Source: Methylobacterium marchantiae
GTDB lineage: Bacteria; Pseudomonadota; Alphaproteobacteria; Rhizobiales; Beijerinckiaceae
NCBI RefSeq assembly: GCF_022179405.1
Contig: NZ_BPQT01000016.1
Location: 1-64,000, forward strand
DNA: 64,000 nucleotides
Direction: 5' to 3'
Shown: positions 17,660 through 26,595 of the stretch, one piece after another
How the letters are laid out: each line of letters begins with the position of its first letter
Numbering within the stretch: position 1 is the first letter of the stretch
Notes under the pieces: generated by a model
The model's input: the letters and a program-made list of their open reading frames with translations, nothing else
What the model was told of the DNA's origin: nothing
Database searches by the model: none
Translations under genes and position numbers: made by a program

Positions 17660-18457
17660 TCAGTTGCCGTCGATCTGGCGCCCGAGCTGCGCGATCGCCC
17701 GCTGGTACACGGTGGCCGCGTTCCATCCCTGGATCGCCGCGAAATTCGGCTCGCCGGGCTGATAGCCCGCTCCGGCCCTCCAGCCATGACCCTTGAGGAA
17801 GTTGGCGGTGGCGTTCAGCGCGTTGGGGATGCTGTCGAGGCTGCCGCCGGTGCTGTAGGTCAACACGTTCTTGGGCAGGAACTGGGTATGGCCGACCTCG
17901 CCATGGGCAGCGCCGCGGGTCGACGCGTTGAGGATGCCGCGATCGACGAGGGTGAGGGCCGCGTAGAGCTGGTCCGTGAAGAAGGCCGAGCGGCGGCAAT
18001 CGTAGGCGAGCGTCGCCACGGCGGACAGCGTGTTGATGTTGCCGCGCACCGCACCGAAGCCCGTCTCCATGCCCCAGATCGCCAGCAGCGGCCCGGCCGG
18101 AACGCCGTAGCGCTGTTCGATCGAGTCGAACAACGCCGCGTTGGTCTGCTTCAGCTTGCGCCCGCGGGCGACGATGGTCGGACCGCCGCGCTTGGCCAGG
18201 AACTGGTCGAGGGTCAGGCGGAAGCTCTTCTGGCCCCGGTCGGCCGAGATCGTGGCCGCGGAATAGGACGTGTCCATCAGTGCGGCCAGGCTCGCGGCGC
18301 TGGCGCGTCCCCTCGCCTCTTCCGAGAACTGGGTCTTCCAGGCCTCGAAACCGCTGGCCGTGTTGCCGCACTGCGCCGCCTGCGCCGCGCTGGTCACGCA
18401 GGCCAAGGCGCCGAAGCCGGCGGCGATCGACACCGCCCTGTAGCCGCGTCTGGTCAT
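17660..18457 (-). CDS. MltB-type lytic murein transglycosylase
   Basis: A 265-aa exported enzyme that cleaves the MurNAc-GlcNAc bond of peptidoglycan with 1,6-anhydro product formation. A signal peptide ends near SAAQAAQ (residue ~28). The SLT_2/MltB domain follows: FSEEARGRASAASLAALMD, FRLTLDQFLAKRG, and the catalytic Glu in IWGMETGFGAVRGN (~130). VGHTQFLPKNVLTYSTGG and a C-terminal FLKGHGWRAGAGYQPG match the family. No peptidoglycan-binding domain is appended, so this is a short version. There is no lipobox, so it is periplasmic rather than outer-membrane anchored. Confidence 0.9.
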   Translation of the reverse strand: MTRRGYRAVSIAAGFGALACVTSAAQAAQCGNTASGFEAWKTQFSEEARGRASAASLAALMDTSYSAATISADRGQKSFRLTLDQFLAKRGGPTIVARGRKLKQTNAALFDSIEQRYGVPAGPLLAIWGMETGFGAVRGNINTLSAVATLAYDCRRSAFFTDQLYAALTLVDRGILNASTRGAAHGEVGHTQFLPKNVLTYSTGGSLDSIPNALNATANFLKGHGWRAGAGYQPGEPNFAAIQGWNAATVYQRAIAQLGRQIDGN

Positions 18458-18650
18458 CCGAAACTCCCTTGTCGCAGCAGGTCTATGGATGCCGCCGACT
18501 TTGCCGATCGACCTAAGCCGTTCCGCCTGGGAAGGCTACAACCTTGCTGAGGTGTCGGAGCGTGCCGCTACAGTTCCCGCCGGGATGTGATCTTCCGGTT
18601 ACCACCCTGACCTTCAGCGAGTGCGCTGCAAGCGCTCGACGGGCCGCGAT

Positions 18651-18685
18651 GGCGACGGGCCGGATGCGCCATCCGGCCCGTCGCC
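18651..18685 (-). terminator. Long perfect hairpin just past the TonB-receptor stop
   Basis: A 16-bp perfect inverted repeat (18651-18666 with 18670-18685, 3-nt loop) begins four bases after the stop codon of the TonB-dependent receptor. There is no T-run on the minus strand, so it is either a hairpin that protects the mRNA 3' end or a U-tract-independent terminator. Confidence 0.6.
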
Positions 18686-18689
18686 GGCA

Positions 18690-21026
18690 TCAGAAGGACA
18701 GCCTCATCCCCGCGACCACGTTGCGGGGCGCCCCGGCGAAGACCGAGCCGGTGGTGGCCGCGAGACTTGCCGCACCGTTCTGCAGCCCGCTCGTGGCGTT
18801 CAGGGAGTTCGCGAGGTTCTGGGCCGAGGAGAGGTAGGTCTCGTCGAAGACGTTGCGGACTTCCGCGTAGAGGCTGATGCGTTTGGCGTAGCCGCCTGTG
18901 AGGTCGGCCGCGTAATGGACGTTGGCGTTGACGATGGTGTAGCCCGGCGCCTTCAGCTGGTTGGCGTTGTCGATGAAGAACCCGTCCTGGAATACGGCTT
19001 CCACATAGGCACCGAGGCCGGCGAGGGGGCCGGTCGGCTGGTCGTAGCCGATGCGGGCGAGAAGCTGATGGGCGGGCACGCCGGGAATGGCGTTGCCGGC
19101 GCGGTCGAACCGATTGGTGAAGGTGCCGGCGCTGAGCTGCTCGACGTAGCGCGTGTAGATCTGGTCGTCGAACGTATAGGCGGCCACCGCGCGCCATCCG
19201 GGCGAGAAGGCCCAGTCGGCCGCGAACTCTATGCCGCGATGCTCCGAGGCCGGGGCGTTGAACGTGTAGCTCAGGAGCCCGGCGCCGGGGGATTGCGACA
19301 CGAGCTCGTTGCGGAAGAACTCGTAGAAGCCGGTCAGGCTGAGGCGCAGGTTCTCGGTCGGTGTCCAATCGGTGCCGAGGTCGAAGCCGAGATTCTCCTG
19401 GGTCTGGAGCCGGGTGTTGTTGCCCGGAAGGCCGGCGGGGGTGACGAACAGGTTGCTCGCCGCCGGCGTGGTGTAGCCCGTCGCCGCGCGTCCCCGGAAT
19501 GCCCAGGCGGCGTTCGGCCGATAGACCAGAGCGAGTTCCGGCGCGACGTTGAGGAAGCTCCGGTCGGTGGTCGCCACCGTCGTCGTCCTGCCGGAGGCCG
19601 AATAGCCGTAGGCGACGCTTCGCCCGGTGATGGTGGTGTTCTCGGCGCTGATGCCGAGGACGCCGGTCCACTGGTCCGAGAGCGCGACCTCGGTCCGTGC
19701 CCGGCCGCCAAGATTCGATTGCACCGCCTCCTGCTCGCCGATCAGGGCGCCGAGCGTCGGCCCGCCATAGGGCGCGCGGTTGAAGGTGGTGATGTGGTTG
19801 TCGATGGTGTTGTAGGCGAGCGCCACGTAGCCCACCGCCGGCAGACCGAAGAGGTCGCCGCGCCGGGTCAGGTCGGTGAGGAAGTTCCAGGACGGGTAAG
19901 AGCCGCGCGACGAGGTCGTGTAGAAGGGCTGGTTGAAGTTGCGCTCGTCGAAGCCGAGCTGCGTGCGCCACGTGGTCTGCGCGTCGATATCGTGCTCCCA
20001 GCGCGCCGCCACGATGGTGCGGCGGTCCTTGCGGCCGAAGCCGCCCTCATCCGCCGTGACGGGGATCCTGGCACCGTAAGCCCCGTTGGCGAAGAGCCCG
20101 GTGAGGGTGCAGCCCGGCGCCGCCGTGGCCGCCGTGGCGCAGCCGCGCTGATACGGATTGATCCGGAACTGGTCGAGGGAGGACCGGGCGGGCAGGTCCG
20201 CATTCACCTCGTTGTTGATCACCTTGAGGGTGAAGCGGTTGTCCGGGGTCGGGGTGTAGCTCGCCAGCAGGTTGATGGTCTGGGTGTCGTAGGAGGAATG
20301 GTTCTGGTAGCCGTTGCCGCGGGCGTCGCTGGCGAACAGGCTGATCTCCACCGGACCGCTGACGCCGCCGACGGTGAAGGAGTTGCTGAGATAGCCGAAG
20401 CTGCCCGCATCGATGCCGACCTCGTAGCCGTCGATCTCGCGCCCCGTGCGCGTACGGAAGGCCAGCGCGCCGCCGGTGGCGTAATTGCCGAACAGGGCCG
20501 ATTGCGGCCCACGGAACACGTCGATCCGGCCGTAAGCGCGCGGATCGACGAGGTCGAAGCGCGAGGCGCCGTCCGGCTGGGTCAGGATGAACCCGTCCTC
20601 CAGGACGACCATGTTCTTGGTGACGCCGGTGGAGCGGGCATTGTTGCCGCGGATCGAGATGACGACGTCGCGGGCGCCATTGCCCTGGCGCACGGTGATG
20701 CCCGGGCTGTCGAGGAGGACCGAGCCGATATTGGTGGCCGGGCGGTTCGCGATGGTCCCGTCGCGCCCGACCTGGGTCACGACCTGGCCAACCGGCCGCT
20801 CGATGACGCTGGCCGCAGAGCCTTGGGGCGATGCGACGCCGAAGCCGCCGCGTCCGGGCTCTCCGACGACGGAGAGTTCCGGCAGCGTGACGCCGTCGTC
20901 GGTGGCCTGCGCGCGGGCGTCGGTGCCCGCGATCGGCAGGGCGGCAAGGACCAGGGTGGCAGGGACGAGGATGGCGCGCGCGGTGCCGATGCGGCGTGGG
21001 GCAAGAGACAGTCTGGAAAAGGACAT
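18690..21026 (-). CDS. TonB-dependent outer-membrane receptor
   Basis: A 778-aa outer-membrane β-barrel importer for metal chelates. Signal peptide to about ARAQA (residue ~40), TonB-box-like VTLPELSVVG near 46, then a plug domain (TNIGSVLLDSPGITVRQ, VISIRGNNARSTG, RIDVFRGPQSALFGNYATGG) and a 22-strand-type barrel ending in the terminal aromatic (GMRLSF) needed for assembly. The ATG at 21026 is used; the longer upstream frame has no signal character. It is the last gene of an operon with a PepSY protein and two DUF2946-type proteins, an arrangement usual for iron- or copper-related uptake. The precise substrate cannot be read from sequence. Confidence 0.9.
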   Translation of the reverse strand: MSFSRLSLAPRRIGTARAILVPATLVLAALPIAGTDARAQATDDGVTLPELSVVGEPGRGGFGVASPQGSAASVIERPVGQVVTQVGRDGTIANRPATNIGSVLLDSPGITVRQGNGARDVVISIRGNNARSTGVTKNMVVLEDGFILTQPDGASRFDLVDPRAYGRIDVFRGPQSALFGNYATGGALAFRTRTGREIDGYEVGIDAGSFGYLSNSFTVGGVSGPVEISLFASDARGNGYQNHSSYDTQTINLLASYTPTPDNRFTLKVINNEVNADLPARSSLDQFRINPYQRGCATAATAAPGCTLTGLFANGAYGARIPVTADEGGFGRKDRRTIVAARWEHDIDAQTTWRTQLGFDERNFNQPFYTTSSRGSYPSWNFLTDLTRRGDLFGLPAVGYVALAYNTIDNHITTFNRAPYGGPTLGALIGEQEAVQSNLGGRARTEVALSDQWTGVLGISAENTTITGRSVAYGYSASGRTTTVATTDRSFLNVAPELALVYRPNAAWAFRGRAATGYTTPAASNLFVTPAGLPGNNTRLQTQENLGFDLGTDWTPTENLRLSLTGFYEFFRNELVSQSPGAGLLSYTFNAPASEHRGIEFAADWAFSPGWRAVAAYTFDDQIYTRYVEQLSAGTFTNRFDRAGNAIPGVPAHQLLARIGYDQPTGPLAGLGAYVEAVFQDGFFIDNANQLKAPGYTIVNANVHYAADLTGGYAKRISLYAEVRNVFDETYLSSAQNLANSLNATSGLQNGAASLAATTGSVFAGAPRNVVAGMRLSF

Positions 21027-21093
21027 GGAAGGGGTTCGTTCCGGATCGCGACAGGGGTCGAGACGCCGTCCTGAGACGGCGCGCGGCGCTGGA

Positions 21094-21474
21094 TCAGGAC
21101 GCGGACGGCGGTGCCCGCGCTTGGCCGGAACGACGATGCGGGCGGTCGGGCGAGGCGGGCGGCGGGATCGGCCAGACGAGGGCGTGCCATGCCTGACGCC
21201 GCGCCACCGACGGTGCTTGCGGGAGGATCGGACTCGACAGGCCGACGGCACAGAGCGGGCAGGCTTTGCAGGAGGTCGAGGCGGGGGCTCTGTCCCCGAT
21301 GGCGGGGGCGTTCTCCGAATGCCCGCAGATCGCCGAATGGTCGAGGCCGGCAACCGCCGCGGGAATTTGCAGCGCCGCCAGCGGCGCGATCGCCTGTCCC
21401 CACAGGGCGAGCAGGATCAGCCCGCTGCCGAGGCAGAGGCGCATGGCGCGAAGCAGGGAGATGAGGTCGGTCAC
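21094..21474 (-). CDS. Small Cys-rich exported protein (DUF2946-like)
   Basis: A 126-aa protein starting at a GTG (21474) preceded by GGGAGC. A hydrophobic N-terminal helix (MRLCLGSGLILLALWGQAIA) is followed by HSAICGHSENA and SCKACPLCAVG, Cys/His clusters typical of DUF2946-type periplasmic proteins encoded beside TonB receptors. The C-terminus is Pro/Arg-rich. It starts 26 bp after the PepSY stop and ends 67 bp before the receptor start, so it belongs to the same operon. Metal binding is an inference from the Cys/His motifs. Confidence 0.68.
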   Translation of the reverse strand: MTDLISLLRAMRLCLGSGLILLALWGQAIAPLAALQIPAAVAGLDHSAICGHSENAPAIGDRAPASTSCKACPLCAVGLSSPILPQAPSVARRQAWHALVWPIPPPASPDRPHRRSGQARAPPSAS

Positions 21475-21500
21475 GGGGGGCTGCTCCCGCGTCGAAGGCG

Positions 21501-22901
21501 TCAGGCCGCCACCGGTCGCCTCGTTCCGCGCCGGATGGCCTGGATGCCGAGATCGATGCCGATCATGGCGAGGATCGCGAGGCCCGTCAGCGGAAACAGC
21601 GCGCCGAGGCCGAGGACCAGCAGGGTGACGGCGGCGGCGATCCGGCGATCGCGCGGCCAGGGCGGGACCCCGAGACCGTTCGCCGGTCGCCGCTTCCACC
21701 ACATCGTCGCGGCGGTGACGCCGAGCAGGATGGTGGCGAGGCAGAAGGCAAGCATCGCAAATTGATTGAGGCGGCCCCAATACTCGCCCTTGTGCAGGCC
21801 GATCCCGTACTGGATCGCCTGTCCCACTCCGCCGAGATCGGCGAATCTCACGTCCAGAAGGGGTGCGCCGGTATATTGGTCGAGGGAGATCAGCCGCTGG
21901 CGATCCACGTCGCGGGGATAGATCGCGGCGGCATAGATTCCGGTCGGGCCCGTCGGCAGGGCGATCTCGTAGCCGCGCGGCATGCCGAGACCTTCGAGGA
22001 TGGCGGTCGCCCTATCGAGGCCGATGGCCGGCGTCTCGGCCCGCTGCGAGACCGGCATCGGTGCGTCCTCCATGGTCCAGCCGGTATTGCTCAGCCTGTC
22101 CTTCATCGGCACGGCGGAGACCGTCCTGGCCGCCCAGAGGGCGCGGGGCTGGCCGAGCCCGGCTTCGTTGGACAGGGCCCGGAGCTGCTGGCCCCACCAG
22201 ACCGACCAGGGCAGTCCGGTGAGGGCGAGGAAGAACAGGCCGCCCCCCGCCACGAGACCCGTCACCGCGTGGAGATCCCGCCACCAGACGCGCTGGCCCG
22301 GCCTCGCCCGGATGGTGACGACGCCGCCCCGCTGCCCACCCCCCTGCCCGCGCGGCCACCACAGATAGGTGCCCGTGACGACGAGGATGATGGCGAATCC
22401 CGCCACCACCTCGACGATCCCATTGGCGACGGTGCCGAAATAGCTGAGGCTGTGAAGGCGCCTCACCACCATCATCGGGTCGCTGTCGGCGGCCACCGTG
22501 TCGAGCACGTCGCCGCTATAGGGATCGAGGTAGACGATCGTCTTCGAAATGCCCTCGGTCATGGTGACGAGGGCCGGTGAAGTCGCCGTGCCAGGATCGG
22601 TGAAGGTCACCGGCACGCCGCCCGGAACGGCCTCCGAGGCATTGTAGACGAGGCGGCTCGGGCTCAGGGGAGCGCGGCTCTGTGCCGCCACCTCGGTCCG
22701 ATGGGCGAACAGAGTGCCGTTGATCTCGTCCTTGAACAGGTAGATCGCCCCGGTGGCCGAGAGCAGGATCAGGAACGGCAGGCAGAGCAGGCCGGCATAG
22801 AAATGCCAGCGCCAGACGGCGCGATAGATACCGTCGCGCGATGCGCGCATGGCGAGACGTGCGCGGGGCGCCGGGGACGCGCTCTGTAGGAATAAGGTCA
22901 T
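21501..22901 (-). CDS. PepSY-domain inner-membrane protein
   Basis: A 466-aa protein of the PepSY-associated transmembrane family linked to siderophore or metal-chelate reduction and uptake. The N-terminal helix (WRWHFYAGLLCLPFLILLSATGAIYLFKDEI region, ~30-60) carries a conserved His. RRLHSLSYFG, the TGTYLWWPRG helix end (~180), DLHAVTGLVAGGGLFFLALTG and GLHKGEYWGRLNQFAMLAFC show the usual four-helix, His-rich layout. The periplasmic regions contain PepSY modules. It follows the first DUF2946 gene by 42 bp and precedes the second by 26 bp. Roles in ferric-chelate reduction have been shown for some relatives but not deduced here. Confidence 0.85.
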   Translation of the reverse strand: MTLFLQSASPAPRARLAMRASRDGIYRAVWRWHFYAGLLCLPFLILLSATGAIYLFKDEINGTLFAHRTEVAAQSRAPLSPSRLVYNASEAVPGGVPVTFTDPGTATSPALVTMTEGISKTIVYLDPYSGDVLDTVAADSDPMMVVRRLHSLSYFGTVANGIVEVVAGFAIILVVTGTYLWWPRGQGGGQRGGVVTIRARPGQRVWWRDLHAVTGLVAGGGLFFLALTGLPWSVWWGQQLRALSNEAGLGQPRALWAARTVSAVPMKDRLSNTGWTMEDAPMPVSQRAETPAIGLDRATAILEGLGMPRGYEIALPTGPTGIYAAAIYPRDVDRQRLISLDQYTGAPLLDVRFADLGGVGQAIQYGIGLHKGEYWGRLNQFAMLAFCLATILLGVTAATMWWKRRPANGLGVPPWPRDRRIAAAVTLLVLGLGALFPLTGLAILAMIGIDLGIQAIRRGTRRPVAA

Positions 22902-22943
22902 CGGGAAAGGTCCGGGTCCGAGCGATCGGGAAAGGCTGATCGG

Positions 22944-23336
22944 TCAGACGGCGGGAGGACCTCGAGGACTCGACGACCGGTCGGGGGGCGCCCGCGCCTT
23001 GGCGATCACCAAAGCCGGTCGAGTGGGGCGGGTGGCGGCGCGGATCGGCCAAGCGATCGTCGCGAACGGCCCTTCCGGTTCCGGAAACACCTGCGCGACA
23101 TGGGCCAGGATGCAGCAGGAATGCCGGCAGGCCGCAGCCCCGTCGGCGGGAACGTCGTCGACAGGAGGCTGGTCCGAGGAGGCCTGCGCCTCCCCATGCG
23201 CGCAGATGGCGCCGCCGGGCAGGGGGAGCAAAGGGGACGCCATCGGCGCGAGCAACGCCTGCAGGCAGACGGCATACAGCGCGATCACGGCGATGATCGC
23301 GCGAATCTCGACCGTGCCCAGCAACAACGTCCGCAT
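22944..23336 (-). CDS. DUF2946-family exported Cys/His-rich protein
   Basis: A 130-aa protein with an N-terminal membrane/signal segment (IRAIIAVIALYAVCLQALLAP) and the motifs GGAICAH and ACRHSCCILAH, typical of DUF2946. The C-terminal third is Pro/Arg-rich. It is the first gene of the four-gene uptake operon; the upstream 339 bp separates it from the divergent chemoreceptor gene and should hold the operon promoter. The Cys/His pairs suggest periplasmic metal binding (inference). It differs in sequence from the second Cys-rich protein of the operon, so the two are not simple duplicates. Confidence 0.72.
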   Translation of the reverse strand: MRTLLLGTVEIRAIIAVIALYAVCLQALLAPMASPLLPLPGGAICAHGEAQASSDQPPVDDVPADGAAACRHSCCILAHVAQVFPEPEGPFATIAWPIRAATRPTRPALVIAKARAPPDRSSSPRGPPAV

Positions 23337-23675
23337 GGCCGAGCCTTACCGGAAGGTCTCGTCGAGCGTCAACGCATCAGGTCCGATATCCGGAAGGAGC
23401 GATCGGTCGAGCCCGTCTCCTCGCGAACGTCGCGTTCCAAACCCGAGGGGGCGAGGCGAGCGTGCCGGCTTTGTTGACAATCGGAGCCTCATGTACGGTC
23501 GGGGCCGTCAGCTTCGAATGCTCGTTTAATAAAATAAAGGAGCCGCATTGGAGACGAAACGCCACGGCGGATGCTTCGAACCGATCCGATGCATTCGAAA
23601 AAGTAACTAATATGGCCGATCGTATTTCATGCCGGGCGCGGTGACCGGTATCCATCTCGTGCGATTGGTCGAACG
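23337..23675. other. Divergent promoter region, metal uptake vs chemoreceptor
   Basis: About 340 bp between divergent genes. The right half is AT-rich. A TTGACA at 23474-23479 has no convincing -10 at standard spacing. I could not recognise a Fur, Irr or RirA-type palindrome with confidence. Confidence 0.4.
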
Positions 23676-25154
23676 ATGAACTTTTTCCGTAGCAATGACC
23701 TGACGTCCAAGATCGAGGCCCTGGATCGCTCCCAGGCGATCATCGAGTTCGGGACCGACGGCACGATCCTGACCGCCAACAGGAACTTCCTCGACGCGGT
23801 CGGCTACGATCTCGCCGAGATCCAGGGCAAGCATCACAGCCTGTTCGTCGATCCGGCGTTCCGGGAGAGCCAGGAGTACCGCGCCTTCTGGACAGCGCTC
23901 GCCGCCGGCACTTTCCAGTCCGGCGAGTTCAAGCGCATCGGCAAGGGCGCCCGCGAGATCTGGCTGCAGGCCACCTACAACCCCATCCTCGGCCGCGACG
24001 GCCGGCCCACGAAGATCGTCAAGTTCGCTTCCGACATCACCGAGCGGGTGATGCGCTCGATCAACCACGAGGGCCAGATCAAGGCGCTAGACAGGTCGCA
24101 GGCGGTGATCGAGTTCGCCCTCGACGGCACCATCCTCACCGCCAACAAGAACTTCCTCGACGTGATGGGCTACAGCTTGGCCGAGATCCAGGGCCGGCAC
24201 CACGGCATGTTCGTCGATCCCGATCTGCGCGCCGGCGCCGAGTACAAGCGCTTCTGGGAGAATCTCGGACGCGGCGAGTACCAGGCCGACGAGTACCGCC
24301 GCATCGCCAAGGGCGGCCGCGAGGTCTTCATCCAGGGCACCTACAACCCGATCTTCGACCGCGACGGACGCCCGCTCAAGGTGGTCAAGTTCGCCACCGA
24401 CGTCACCAGGCAGGTGCTCGAGCGCCGGAGCCGCGCCGCCCTGCAGGTCTCCATCGCCACCGACCTCAACGCCATCGCCGGTGCCGCCTCCGGCGCCTCG
24501 CAACAGGCCGGTCAGGCCGCCCGCGCCTCGACCCAGGTCTCCTCCGACATCCAGACCGTCGCCTCCGGCGCCGAGGAACTGGCCGCCTCGGTCTCCGAGA
24601 TCAGCATGCAGGTCACCCACGCCTCCGAGATCTCCGGTCAGGCGGTCAAGCAGGCCGAGGAGACCAGCGCCATCATCGCCGGCCTGTCGGGGGCGGCCAC
24701 CCGCATCGGCGAGGTCGTCGCCCTGATCCAGGGCATCGCCGCCCAGACCAACCTGCTGGCGCTGAACGCCACCATCGAGGCGGCGCGGGCCGGCGAGGCG
24801 GGGCGGGGCTTCGCCGTGGTCGCCACCGAGGTCAAGGCGCTGGCCGCCCAGACCTCGAAGGCCACCGAGCAGATCAGCACCCAGATCCTCTCGACCCAGC
24901 AGGCGACCCAGCAGGCAGTGGGCGCGATCTCCTCGATCCAGAGCACGATCATGACCCTCAACGAGGTCGCCAGCGCCATCTCGGCCGCCGTGGAGGAGCA
25001 GACCGCCGTCACCCGCGAGATGTCTTCCAGCATGCAGACCGCCTCCAACGGCGTCTCCCTCATCACCGGAAGCCTCGACGAGATCGCCCGGTCCACCGAA
25101 GAGGTCGACACCGCAACCCAGAAGGTCAGAATCGCGTCGCAGGCCGCAGCCTGA
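23676..25154 (+). CDS. Soluble two-PAS methyl-accepting chemotaxis protein
   Basis: A 492-aa cytoplasmic chemoreceptor without transmembrane helices. Two near-identical PAS domains occupy ~10-125 and ~130-245 (both contain [17 protein letters not shown] and NPI...DGRP...VKFA), as in BdlA/Aer2-type receptors. The MCP signalling domain spans ~265-490 with the hairpin tip around [20 protein letters not shown] and [22 protein letters not shown]. It would bind CheA/CheW in the cytoplasm and sense an internal redox or small-molecule signal; PAS-bound heme or flavin is possible but not visible. The similarity of the PAS pair indicates tandem duplication. It is encoded alone. Confidence 0.92.
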   Translation: MNFFRSNDLTSKIEALDRSQAIIEFGTDGTILTANRNFLDAVGYDLAEIQGKHHSLFVDPAFRESQEYRAFWTALAAGTFQSGEFKRIGKGAREIWLQATYNPILGRDGRPTKIVKFASDITERVMRSINHEGQIKALDRSQAVIEFALDGTILTANKNFLDVMGYSLAEIQGRHHGMFVDPDLRAGAEYKRFWENLGRGEYQADEYRRIAKGGREVFIQGTYNPIFDRDGRPLKVVKFATDVTRQVLERRSRAALQVSIATDLNAIAGAASGASQQAGQAARASTQVSSDIQTVASGAEELAASVSEISMQVTHASEISGQAVKQAEETSAIIAGLSGAATRIGEVVALIQGIAAQTNLLALNATIEAARAGEAGRGFAVVATEVKALAAQTSKATEQISTQILSTQQATQQAVGAISSIQSTIMTLNEVASAISAAVEEQTAVTREMSSSMQTASNGVSLITGSLDEIARSTEEVDTATQKVRIASQAAA

Positions 25155-25158
25155 GGCG

Positions 25159-25827
25159 TCACCCGCCGGCATGCTCGGCGATGTAATGGCCGATGGCGCT
25201 CGCCGCGTTGAGCATGTGGGCGCGCATCCGGCGTGCGGCGGCGTCGCCGTCGCCCTCTGCGATGGCGGTCAGGATCTCGCCGTGCTCGGCGCGCGAGATC
25301 CTGACCCGTTCGCCCTGGCGCAATTGCGTGCGGCGAAATCCCGACAGCCGTGTGCGCAGGGCGAGCGCCTGTTCCAGCAGGAAGCCGTTATGGGTGGCGC
25401 CGTAGAGCGCCTCGTGGAAATTGCGGTTCATCGTGTCGTAGGCATCGACGTCGCCCGCCTCCACCATCGCCTCCGATCGGGCATGCAGGTCCATGAGATG
25501 GCTGCGCTCGAGCGGCGTCATCCGATAGGTGGCGAGCCGGACGCACATCGCCTCGAACTCGGCGGTGGCCTCGAACATGTCCATGATCCGTTCCGGCGTC
25601 ATCCGGGTGACGACGACGCCCCGGCGCGGACGCAGCTCCACGAGCCCGTTGAAGGCGAGTTGCCGCAACGCCTCCCGCACCGGCGTGCGCGACGCGCCGA
25701 AGCGATCCGCGAGGTCCTGCTCGTCCAGGGCCGTGCCGGCGCTCAGAGTGCCGGCCGCGATCTCGTCCGTCAGGGCGTTGCGGATCAGGTCGGAGAGAAG
25801 CCCGCGCTCCTCGGCGATGCCCTCCAT
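25159..25827 (-). CDS. GntR-family (FCD) regulator, likely of malonate genes
   Basis: A 222-aa transcription factor. The N-terminal winged helix has DQDLADRFGASRTPVREALR-like sequence (EQDLADRFGASRTPVREAL) and ELRPRRGVVV; the C-terminal FCD domain has the metal/effector ligand set NRNFHEALYG and a late His in MRAHMLNAA. The ATG at 25827 is preferred to a GTG at 25851 because AAGGGG precedes it at good spacing. It lies directly downstream of the broken madLM remnant on the same strand and opposite mdcA, so it is probably the malonate-responsive regulator (MdcY/MatR-type) of the operon. It ends 4 bp from the chemoreceptor stop. Confidence 0.85.
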   Translation of the reverse strand: MEGIAEERGLLSDLIRNALTDEIAAGTLSAGTALDEQDLADRFGASRTPVREALRQLAFNGLVELRPRRGVVVTRMTPERIMDMFEATAEFEAMCVRLATYRMTPLERSHLMDLHARSEAMVEAGDVDAYDTMNRNFHEALYGATHNGFLLEQALALRTRLSGFRRTQLRQGERVRISRAEHGEILTAIAEGDGDAAARRMRAHMLNAASAIGHYIAEHAGG

Positions 25828-25981
25828 GGTCTTCGTCCCCTTCCCGTCCACACCGCACCCATACGAGGCCTCGAAGAGTGTGACTCGTCGAGGCCTGCCC
25901 GCGCGACTGCGCGGCGGCGGCCGTCCGCCGGACCTCAGGGATCCCGAACCATGGGTCGCTGAGACTTGGTTGTAAGTCTTG

Positions 25982-26355
25982 TCATCCCACGATGGCCCGG
26001 ATGGTCAAGTAGAAGATCGACGGACCGCCGAGGCAGCCGATGCCGGTATGGAAGGTGGCGGTGAGAGCGCCGTAGGGCACGAGCTTCGGATCGGTGGCGG
26101 CCAAGCCCCCGGAGACCCCGCTGACGATGCCCATCAATCCGCCGAAGGCCATGGCGGAACGAGGGTTGTCGAGGCCGATGAGCCGCGCCACCAGGGGCGT
26201 TCCCACCATCACCGCCTTGGTGACGCCGGTGGCGATGGACAGGGCCGTGACGGCCGAATCATTGCGAGGCCGACGCCTCCGACATTGGCCTTCACGCCGA
26301 GGAACACCCCGATCAAGGTGCAGAGCGCGAGGAGCGCGACGCCGAAGATGGTCAT
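25982..26355 (-). pseudogene. madL-madM malonate transporter remnant fused by internal deletion
   Basis: An ATG at 26355 behind a strong GAGGAGG site encodes the N-terminus of the malonate transporter subunit MadL (MTIFGVALLALCTLIGVFLG, then VKANVGGVGLAM). At about 26258 the similarity jumps, out of frame, to the C-terminal ~90 residues of MadM (SAVTALSIATGVTKAV, VPYGALTATFHTGIGCLGG) ending at 25982. About 100 codons of madL and ~160 of madM are missing relative to their usual lengths (~134 and ~254 aa). In the madL frame translation stops after 48 codons. The junction carries AATG, compatible with a short-homology deletion. Known relatives form a two-subunit Na+:malonate symporter. Confidence 0.82.
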
Positions 26356-26458
26356 GCGACTCCTCCTCGATTCTCGTTGAAAGGTGCGTCGCCCCGCGCT
26401 GCGTATTCCCAGACCATGGTTTCCTCTCTATCCCGTATTTGTTGATTCGGCGATCATT

Positions 26459-26477
26459 CGATTTAGTATACATTCAA
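26459..26477. promoter_or_regulatory. Candidate malonate-regulator operator (GTATAC palindrome)
   Basis: TTTAGTATACATT around the palindrome GTATAC (26466-26471) lies between madL and mdcA. It resembles the ATTGTATACAAT-type sites bound by GntR malonate regulators (MdcY/MatR). It is a partial match, so tentative. Confidence 0.42.
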
Positions 26478-26595
26478 TTGACTTTTGCGTAATTCGGGAT
26501 ACGCTGGCCTACAATTCGACGGTCTGCGGATGTGGAGCCGGGCGATTCCACGGGCTTCCGCATACGCGAGCCCCGGACGACGAAAGGCGGATCGG

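Noticed and set aside
23474-23502. TTGACA as a -35 element before the chemoreceptor
   Set aside because: No acceptable -10 hexamer at 16-18 bp spacing.
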